Both the position numbers and the translations under genes were made by a program. 64,000 bases of DNA, from assembly GCA_945913025.1 (NCBI GenBank), contig CAMECJ010000006.1:53088-117087 (forward strand). The letters are read 5' to 3'. This document shows positions 57,758 through 64,000 of this stretch, piece by piece. The notes beneath the pieces are model-generated. The model was not told where the DNA came from. It searched no databases and was given only the letters and a program-made list of their open reading frames with translations. Positions within the stretch are counted from its first letter, which is position 1. Every line of letters begins with the position of its first letter. Source of the DNA: an uncultured Elusimicrobia bacterium (GTDB lineage: Bacteria > Elusimicrobiota > Elusimicrobia > Elusimicrobiales > Elusimicrobiaceae).

Positions 57758-57866
57758 TTCTATAGGGTCCCTGCGTGGGAACTTTCGATTGCGGTGTATT
57801 TCGCTAAAATTGGAAATTCACGAGCAGAAGCGACTCAGGATGACTTTTTTAATAGGAGAAATCAAA

Positions 57867-58394
57867 ATGAAAGGTTGTATATTTAGCCGTCATTCTGAAC
57901 TTGTTTCAGGATCTAGTAAAAAAGGTTTTACGCTGATTGAGTTATTAGTTGTTGTTTTAATCATTGGTATTTTATCATCGGTGGCGCTCCCGCAGTACCA
58001 AAAAGCGGTGCTCAAAAGCCGTGCGGCGGAAGCGTGGGGAAACTTGAAGAACCTGAATATGGCGGGAAATGCGTATTGTTTGGAAAACCCGAGTGGAAGT
58101 TTGTACATTAACGGCGACAACCATCCGGATTTGGATAAGTTGGCTGTTAGTGTACCGTATACTACTAAGAATTTTGAATATTGGGGCAATGTGTCGTGTT
58201 CCAGCAATGAAATAGCTTTTACGGCCCAATACCGCAACAGTCCTTCTTTTTTCTTAAATCTACATCCCACAACGGGCCGCCGTTCGTGCAAAGGCAGCGG
58301 GTGTAAGGATTTAGGTTTTACCAAAGAGAGCTCGGATTCCGGTATTTGCGTAAGCGCCTCTTGCGGCGGCAGCAACTGTTACTACGCCGACTAA
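57867..58394 (+). CDS. Type IV pilin-like protein with repeat-bearing leader
   Basis: [45 protein letters not shown]; close paralog of the 1482 pilin. Confidence 0.93.
   Translation: MKGCIFSRHSELVSGSSKKGFTLIELLVVVLIIGILSSVALPQYQKAVLKSRAAEAWGNLKNLNMAGNAYCLENPSGSLYINGDNHPDLDKLAVSVPYTTKNFEYWGNVSCSSNEIAFTAQYRNSPSFFLNLHPTTGRRSCKGSGCKDLGFTKESSDSGICVSASCGGSNCYYAD
57887..57916. repeat. Palindromic 'RHSELVSGS' repeat in pilin leader coding sequence
   Basis: CCGTCATTCTGAACTTGTTTCAGGATCTAG, near-identical to 8371-8400. Confidence 0.75.
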
Positions 58395-58419
58395 AGCGCC
58401 CGTTCGTTCCTTATTTTAA

Positions 58420-58447
58420 ACGCCCGAGAAAATCTCGGGCGTCTTGC
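58420..58447 (+). terminator. Terminator after pilin
   Basis: ACGCCCGAGA AAA TCTCGGGCGT CTT. Confidence 0.75.
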
Positions 58448-58506
58448 ATAAGTGCTGCTGCGCACAAAAAGCGGTGCGTAAGCACGGGGCGTTCAGCAAA
58501 CAAAAA

Positions 58507-59670
58507 TCATTTGTACAAGAGTGCTCTAAAGCCGGACGTTTGGTTAAGCCCTTTAAACATCCAGCCTTTTTGGTCCTCGTCAAATAACGATTCAATATTG
58601 CGGAAATTTAAGCGCAGCGCCTTGTCCACATTTTGATAGGCGTTCTTGCGGTCCTTTTTACTCAGCCAGTACACGCCCGCCAAATTAATATAAGGGGTGG
58701 GGGCAGTACCGTCCAGCTTGATGGCCGTTTCCAAATCTTCTTTTGCGCCGTTCCAGTCTTTTAAGTGCATTTTTGCAAATCCGCGGTTGTTGTAGGGAAT
58801 CGCCCATTTCGGATTGAGTTCAATGGCGCGGGAATAATCCTCCGCCGCTTGTCGGAATTGGCCCATTTCCTCATATACCAATCCGCGGCGGTTGTAATAG
58901 GAGGCTTCCGGCTGAAGTTCAATCAGTTTGGAAAAATCTTCCAGCGCGGCGGGATAATCTTCCATATCCTTAAACGCGGCGGCGCGAAAAAGGTAGGCTT
59001 GGGCGTAGGAGTTATCTCTGTTGACCGCTTTGCTGTAGGCGGAAACGGCCTCGTCTGTTTTTCCCAAACCGGAGAAAACGCGGCCTTGCCAAAAATGTAC
59101 GTCGGCGTTGTCTTTTCCTTGCGTAATAGCCGTATTCAGCAGCCGTTGCGCGTCCGCGTAGCGGTAGGATTTTACGTACACAGGGGTGATTTCCAAAGCC
59201 AAATCGGCGGAGATTTTGCGCTTGCCCAAGTATTTTTTATAGTCGGCTATGGCCTCGTTGTACTTATTTAAGGCGGCGTTCGCCCGCGCGCGTGCCAAGT
59301 AGAAATTACGGTAGGACGGTTTGAGCTTGGCAGCGCGGGTCAAATCCGACACGGCCTGCGCATTGCGGCCCATATCCATATAAACAAGCGCCCGCGCATA
59401 ATAGCGGAAAGGATCTTTCGGGCGCAGGTTAATGGTATGCGTATAATCGTCCGCCGCCTGTTTGTGCCGGCCCAGGCTGCGGTAAGCGTCGCCGCGGTAA
59501 TGGTAAGCGTCGGCCATTTTGGGGGCTTTGGCAATTACGCGGTTTAACAGTTTGATTTGGGCGTGCGGATCCGGCTCCGTTTTGGCTTGGGCAAACAGCT
59601 GCGCCGCCGTTTGCGCGCAGACGGAGAACGGAAACAACATACAACACATGATCAAAATGAAAGTGCGCAT
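58507..59670 (-). CDS. Secreted TPR-repeat protein
   Basis: Signal peptide MRTFILIMCCMLFPFSVCA; many TPR units (PDAYHYRGDAYRSLGRHKQAADDYTHTINLRPKDP). Confidence 0.88.
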   Translation of the reverse strand: MRTFILIMCCMLFPFSVCAQTAAQLFAQAKTEPDPHAQIKLLNRVIAKAPKMADAYHYRGDAYRSLGRHKQAADDYTHTINLRPKDPFRYYARALVYMDMGRNAQAVSDLTRAAKLKPSYRNFYLARARANAALNKYNEAIADYKKYLGKRKISADLALEITPVYVKSYRYADAQRLLNTAITQGKDNADVHFWQGRVFSGLGKTDEAVSAYSKAVNRDNSYAQAYLFRAAAFKDMEDYPAALEDFSKLIELQPEASYYNRRGLVYEEMGQFRQAAEDYSRAIELNPKWAIPYNNRGFAKMHLKDWNGAKEDLETAIKLDGTAPTPYINLAGVYWLSKKDRKNAYQNVDKALRLNFRNIESLFDEDQKGWMFKGLNQTSGFRALLYK

Positions 59671-59685
59671 ATTCTTATTAAACTA

Positions 59686-60399
59686 TTATTTGATCCAAAA
59701 TACAAAAAGAAAATTAACCGCCAGCAAAAAAGCTCCCGCAGCGTATACCAGTATCAGAGCCAAGGCGGAAAACAGACGCAAATTTAAAAATACAGCCGTA
59801 ACAAGCGCGGCTTTGCCGGCAAAGATTTTGCCCAGTTTAACGGTAGTGCCCGATATCTGGACGATGCGCGCCATTAAAACGGAACGTAATGCCAACGTTA
59901 CCGCGCCCAAAAACGATGCCGCCAGCCAGCGCGGAAAATGTTTTAATTCGTTTTTTCCCATTTGGCGGAACACTTCCCGCACACTGCCGGAAACCAGCAC
60001 TTTGGCTTGGTCTTTGGCTATGCCTTCGTTCATATTTTCAAGATGAACCGCGATATTTTTTTTAACCAGTTCAATAGAGGAATCTAAAAAATCTTCCCAC
60101 GCCGTACAGGCCGAGCGAACGGCAAAAACGCAGGCGGCCAGTATGGAGTACGCAAAAGAAACCAGACTGTATACACCGAACAAAACTCCGGCGGTGATAA
60201 ATTCCAGCGGCGCGGATAAACCGAGCGGCTTGATTAAGACAAGGTATGAAGCGTAGGCCGCCAGTAAAAAAAGCCCCATTCCCGCCAAAAGATGCGGCAG
60301 AAATACTTTTTTAAGCACCGTTAAAAATGCGAGCATACTCTGCGTGAACAGATCGTTTTTGGGGGTATCGGTGCTAAAAGGAAGGGTGTTAGTTCTCAT
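59686..60399 (-). CDS. Membrane protein of unknown function
   Basis: 238-aa ORF with several hydrophobic segments. Confidence 0.5.
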   Translation of the reverse strand: MRTNTLPFSTDTPKNDLFTQSMLAFLTVLKKVFLPHLLAGMGLFLLAAYASYLVLIKPLGLSAPLEFITAGVLFGVYSLVSFAYSILAACVFAVRSACTAWEDFLDSSIELVKKNIAVHLENMNEGIAKDQAKVLVSGSVREVFRQMGKNELKHFPRWLAASFLGAVTLALRSVLMARIVQISGTTVKLGKIFAGKAALVTAVFLNLRLFSALALILVYAAGAFLLAVNFLFVFWIK

Positions 60400-60532
60400 T
60401 GCAGCCACAGTGTCCGCAGCAGCCGTTGCAAGAGTGGTGTCTTTTTTGGGCGGAGGGAATGCGGTCGGACACTTTTACCATTTTTTGTAATTTTTTATCG
60501 TAAATGTAAGTTCCGGTATTATTGTTTTCCAT
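60389..60532 (-). CDS. Small Cys/His-rich protein (47 aa)
   Basis: MENNNTGTYIYDKKLQKMVKVSDRIPSAQKRHHSCNGCCGHCGCNEN. Confidence 0.55.
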   Translation of the reverse strand: MENNNTGTYIYDKKLQKMVKVSDRIPSAQKRHHSCNGCCGHCGCNEN

Positions 60533-60719
60533 AATTTTATTATAGCAGTTTGGGAGGAAATATCCGGTGGAAAAATGATATAATAAATATACATTCAACT
60601 GTAATTGCTGTGCGAAAAAAAGAAAACGAAACATTTTTGTAAAAAGAATTGAAAAGTCAAAACAAAAATGTTAAAATAATTAGGTAGTTGATAATCCGCA
60701 TCAGAAAAATCCGATTTAA

Positions 60720-60791
60720 GCGCCCATAGCTCAATGGATAGAGTGTCAGCCTGCGGAGCTGAAGATACAAGTTCGATTCCTGTTGGGCGCA
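60720..60791 (+). tRNA. tRNA-Arg (anticodon GCG)
   Basis: GCGCCCA/TGGGCGC acceptor, discriminator A, anticodon stem TCAGC-CTGCGGA-GCTGA. Confidence 0.9.
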
Positions 60792-60805
60792 CGTCTTAAA
60801 ATATA

Positions 60806-60834
60806 CCCGTTCTCCGTCGAGAGCGGGTTTTTTC
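60806..60834 (+). terminator. Terminator after tRNA-Arg
   Basis: CCCGTTCTC CGTC GAGAGCGGG TTTTTTC. Confidence 0.8.
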
Positions 60835-61100
60835 TTATACTTCCTCGTCGACACTTTTTGAGCAAAATGAGCAAAATTACGCAAATCTTGTATATTCTTA
60901 GTGGACCCTCTATGGTGTACAGTAAACGCTAAAATTCTTCTTTTTCTCGTCGACAAAATCTAAGTTATACGCTCTTTTTCTGCAAACTATAACCGCACAA
61001 CTTAAATTCCCGAAAATTTTTGTCATACTATAATTATTAGTTCTCGTCGAGGAAGTATAAAAACTACTAAAATTTTTTGCGAAAACTATGAATATACTGG

Positions 61101-61248
61101 GCACAGTTTGGACACTATATCCGCGTGATTTTTTCGGTTGTCTTATTGTTAAATTTCATATGTTTATCGTGCCTTGTGCGCTTTTTGGGCACAGTAAATA
61201 AGCAAGATTAAGCAAATAAACTATACGGAGAATGGACAGAGTTTGGAC
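61101..61248. repeat. ~150-bp imperfect direct repeat, left copy
   Basis: GCACAGTTTGGACACTATATCCGCGTG...AAGCAAATAAACTATACGGAGAATGGACAGAGTTTGGAC; matches 62918-63066. Confidence 0.9.
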
Positions 61249-61470
61249 ACTAAAAAACCCCCTACGGTTAAGTAAGGGGGCGATAGAAAAGGCGCATGTA
61301 ATTATTATTTTTCTAGCAGGTAAGTTTTGCGTTGGACAAATTCTTCCTTTTTGCCCTTGCTCCGATTTTGCAAAGGCGACACCAAATAACCGAATAGTAC
61401 TTCGCATACCCTGGCGGAAAAAATCTATACCGTTAAATATTTATCTAAAACTTTTATTTTCATAACGCAC

Positions 61471-62460
61471 CTATAAAATCCAGTTAAGTAAATACCCAAC
61501 CACAATAAATTCTATTATTAAATACCCTAAAAATAACCCGATTAACTTCCATGATAACACTTTCTTTAGCATCATAATTTCCGGCAAGGATATCGCTGTA
61601 ATGCTCATTAAAATAACAAGTGCAGTTCCCACAGGCACACCTTTTAACAGTAACGCTTGGACTATGGGCACTACTCCCACGTGGTTAGCATAAATGGGTG
61701 CACCGATTACGGCGGCAAGTGGCACAGCAAAGGGATTAGAAGACCCTAAATACTTTCCAAAAAACTCCACAGGAACATATCCGTGTATAGCGGCCCCTAC
61801 GATTAAACCCAGTAATACATAAAGTGCTATGCTCTTTAACGTATCCCACGCAAAGTAATGCGCGTATTTAAGCAGATTAACAAGTTTTTGCGCGCGGCTC
61901 TTTTTACATCCACACCCGCAACCACACGAACAGTTTCCTTTCCTAGATGGCTCTGTGGGAACAAAGTCCAGGTATTTTTCCAAGTGCAGTAAGTCCACCA
62001 AATAACCGCCAATGACCGCAATAACCGTACCCACGAGCACATAGACAAGAGCCACTAGCGGACCCGCCCCTTTCATACCTACAAGCATTACGGTGGCAAT
62101 TTCACTAATAAGCGGAGAACTAATTAAAAACGCCATTGTGATACCGAACGGAATGCCTGCAGCTAGAAACCCAATAAATAGCGGGATAGACGAACAAGAA
62201 CAAAACGGAGTTACTACCCCTAAAAAAACCGCCAGTAAATACCCATACCAACGGTTTTTACCTGATAAATAAGTGCGTATTTTGTCTGCGGATAACTGGG
62301 AACGGAATAACGATATAACAAAAATCAGCACATAGATAAGTACAAAGATTTTGACAATGTCCTCTATAAAGAAGTGTACGGACGTGCCTAATTTCGTGCT
62401 GGAATCTAGGCCCATAAGGGCTATGGCCCAATCAGCGAGTTTTGTAAATACTTGTAACAT
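61471..62460 (-). CDS. Permease (DUF318/ArsP-like) with Cys-rich loop
   Basis: VVTPFCSCSSIPLFIGFLAAGIPFGITMAFLISSPLISE; loop KGNCSCGCGCGCKKSRAQK. Confidence 0.85.
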   Translation of the reverse strand: MLQVFTKLADWAIALMGLDSSTKLGTSVHFFIEDIVKIFVLIYVLIFVISLFRSQLSADKIRTYLSGKNRWYGYLLAVFLGVVTPFCSCSSIPLFIGFLAAGIPFGITMAFLISSPLISEIATVMLVGMKGAGPLVALVYVLVGTVIAVIGGYLVDLLHLEKYLDFVPTEPSRKGNCSCGCGCGCKKSRAQKLVNLLKYAHYFAWDTLKSIALYVLLGLIVGAAIHGYVPVEFFGKYLGSSNPFAVPLAAVIGAPIYANHVGVVPIVQALLLKGVPVGTALVILMSITAISLPEIMMLKKVLSWKLIGLFLGYLIIEFIVVGYLLNWIL

Positions 62461-62480
62461 ACGATTCTCCTTTTATTTAT

Positions 62481-62500
62481 ATATCTAAATATATAGATAT
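62481..62500. promoter_or_regulatory. Putative ArsR operator between arsR and permease gene
   Basis: ATATCTA AATATA TAGATAT perfect 7-bp arms. Confidence 0.55.
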
Positions 62501-62520
62501 GACTAACAAAAAAATATAGA

Positions 62521-62802
62521 TTACCTGCTTTCTTTATCTGCAAATCCCTGTAAGAGTTTAATTGCCAACATGAGGGATTTTTGGTTAATCATATAGTGTA
62601 TCCATTTACCGTCTTTACGAGCGGAAACAAGACCGCTATCGCATAAAATCTTCATATGGTGCGAGAGAGTGGATTGCCCGATATGTAGCATATCTAACAG
62701 GTGGCAGGCGCACTTTTCGCCATTCTGCAAGATATGGAAAATCTGCACGCGGTTCGGGTCGCAAAATGCCTTAAAGATTTTAGAAGTCTGTTCGTAATCC
62801 AT
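62521..62802 (-). CDS. ArsR-family transcriptional regulator
   Basis: FKAFCDPNRVQIFHILQNGEKCACHLLDMLHIGQSTLSHHMKILCDSGLVSARKDGKWIHYMI. Confidence 0.92.
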   Translation of the reverse strand: MDYEQTSKIFKAFCDPNRVQIFHILQNGEKCACHLLDMLHIGQSTLSHHMKILCDSGLVSARKDGKWIHYMINQKSLMLAIKLLQGFADKESR

Positions 62803-62818
62803 AAGATAAGTATATTAA

Positions 62819-62842
62819 ACATATCTATAATTGTCAATATGT
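62819..62842. promoter_or_regulatory. Putative ArsR autoregulatory operator
   Basis: ACATAT-12 nt-ATATGT just upstream of the arsR start; ATATCTA half-site shared with 62481-62500. Confidence 0.4.
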
Positions 62843-62917
62843 ATAATTTCTCCTGTACTCCTATATGATTAGAAATTTTATCCGGTCGTGTAAGGGGCAA
62901 GTGCCACCTGGTATATA

Positions 62918-63066
62918 GCACAGTGTGGACACTATAACTGCGTGGTTTTTCCGGTTGTCATGCGGTTAAATTTCGCGCTTTTATTATGCCATGTGCGCTT
63001 TTTGGTCACAGTAAATAAGCAAGAGATTAAGCAAATAAACTATACGGAGAATGGACAGAGTCTGGA
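62918..63066. repeat. ~150-bp imperfect direct repeat, right copy
   Basis: GCACAGTGTGGACACTATAACTGCGTG...AAGCAAATAAACTATACGGAGAATGGACAGAGTCTGGAC. Confidence 0.9.
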
Positions 63067-63464
63067 CGCCATAATTATGGGCTAATTACGCAAATTATAG
63101 TGTCCATTTTATATACTTTTGACAGAGTAAAAGTAATAAAAAAGTCCCCAGTTAGAGTCTTTCCCTTTTACCAGAGGTTATCTAATGGAAATATATCGTT
63201 AATGATGACAGTTTCCGTGATGATGGCAATGAGCGTAGTCATATTCTGCTCCACCGCAGGCATTTTCTCTTATTTACTGTCCCATTTTTTGTACCAAATC
63301 CTTGCTATGCACTGGTAAACTCGAACTAGCCAAAGTACCAAAATAATAATGGGGAGTGCTAAAACTGAGTATAAGAACTATGGTACCCTATAATGGACAC
63401 GCGGTGTTTTAGCGCTTGTTGTGCGTACCTTTAAAAAGCACTTTTTACAAAGTGCTTTTTCCTC

Positions 63465-63905
63465 TTATGTCAATCCCAAATAAATCAGCCAGAATAAAAA
63501 GAAGCGGACGCATTTGGCAGGGGCCGCTACCGACAGAAAAAGCCAAAAGTTTATTTTGCTCGCGCCCGCAATCAGCATAACAGGGTCCCCAATAATCGGC
63601 ACGCCGGCCAACAAAAGCGTAATGCTTCCGTTTTTTGCAAAAAGATTCTGCGCTTTTTGCAGGTATTCTTTTTTAACGGGAAACCAGGTTTTGTTTTCCA
63701 GGCGGTCCAAATACTGCCCCAGCACCCAGTTTATGCCCACGCCCAAGACGGTGCCCACGCATGCCGCGGCAAGCAATTTCCATGCGGCGTATCGGCCTGT
63801 GACCATGAGCGCAAACATTACTAAAGACGCTTGCGCCGGTACCAACGTGGCGGATAAAACGGACAACCCCCCTAAAAAAAGCAAAATGTGTAATTCTTGC
63901 AACAT
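63465..63905 (-). CDS. VTT/DedA-like (YqaA-type) membrane protein
   Basis: ATLVPAQASLVMFALMVTGRYAAWKLLAAACVGTVLGVGINWVLGQYLDR; LAGVPIIGDPVMLIAGASKINFWLFLSVAAPAKCVRFFLFWLI. Confidence 0.72.
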   Translation of the reverse strand: MLQELHILLFLGGLSVLSATLVPAQASLVMFALMVTGRYAAWKLLAAACVGTVLGVGINWVLGQYLDRLENKTWFPVKKEYLQKAQNLFAKNGSITLLLAGVPIIGDPVMLIAGASKINFWLFLSVAAPAKCVRFFLFWLIYLGLT

Positions 63906-64000
63906 AGTAACCCCCGTTTATAAGTTATGGCGGATTTTACTTTTAGGCAAGGGCGGCGTTGCAGAGCAGGACGGTCTGACCGCAGACGGTAAATGGGTAT

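Noticed and set aside
1-64000. CRISPR array, cas genes, transposase/IS, prophage structural genes, rRNA operon, retron.
   Set aside because: None recognised on reading; no regularly spaced identical short repeats, reverse transcriptase or phage genes seen. An exhaustive scan was not possible by eye.

Overview
64 kb window of a bacterial chromosome. Gene content (many dispersed type IV pilin genes, ftsQ-ftsA-ftsZ-pilT, OmpA/AsmA-type envelope genes) suggests a Gram-negative bacterium, possibly Elusimicrobiota; this is an inference and untested. Most of the window is housekeeping: typA (partial), maf, trxB, era, smpB, fts genes, cmk-plsC-rpsA, queH, a folate/queuosine operon and cinA. Three accessory signals stand out. 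(1) Four dispersed pilin loci (about 1.35, 8.2, 25.7 and 57.7 kb) each carry G-T12-GATA in the -35/-10 spacer, followed by a ~95-110 nt untranslated leader. Two of these pilins, plus a fifth pilin gene, have prepilin leader peptides that contain a palindromic 'RHPELVSGS' type repeat. (2) A 38.5-49.3 kb island has three copies of an 18-bp palindrome (GCGACAA-GRTG-TTGTCGC) placed identically over the -35 of three promoters. It encodes a WYL-domain regulator, an HTH-TPR regulator, small unknown proteins and an AddAB-like helicase-nuclease, and looks like an undescribed regulon. (3) Downstream of a tRNA-Arg, ~150-bp imperfect direct repeats flank an arsR-permease cassette. Other points of interest are an FtsA-like paralog, a probable PTPS-III replacing FolB between folK and folP, a 1,692-aa PAS/GAF protein with no recognisable output domain, and an MgtE-N/CBS protein lacking the channel. 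All calls come from reading the sequence and supplied translations; no database search was run.
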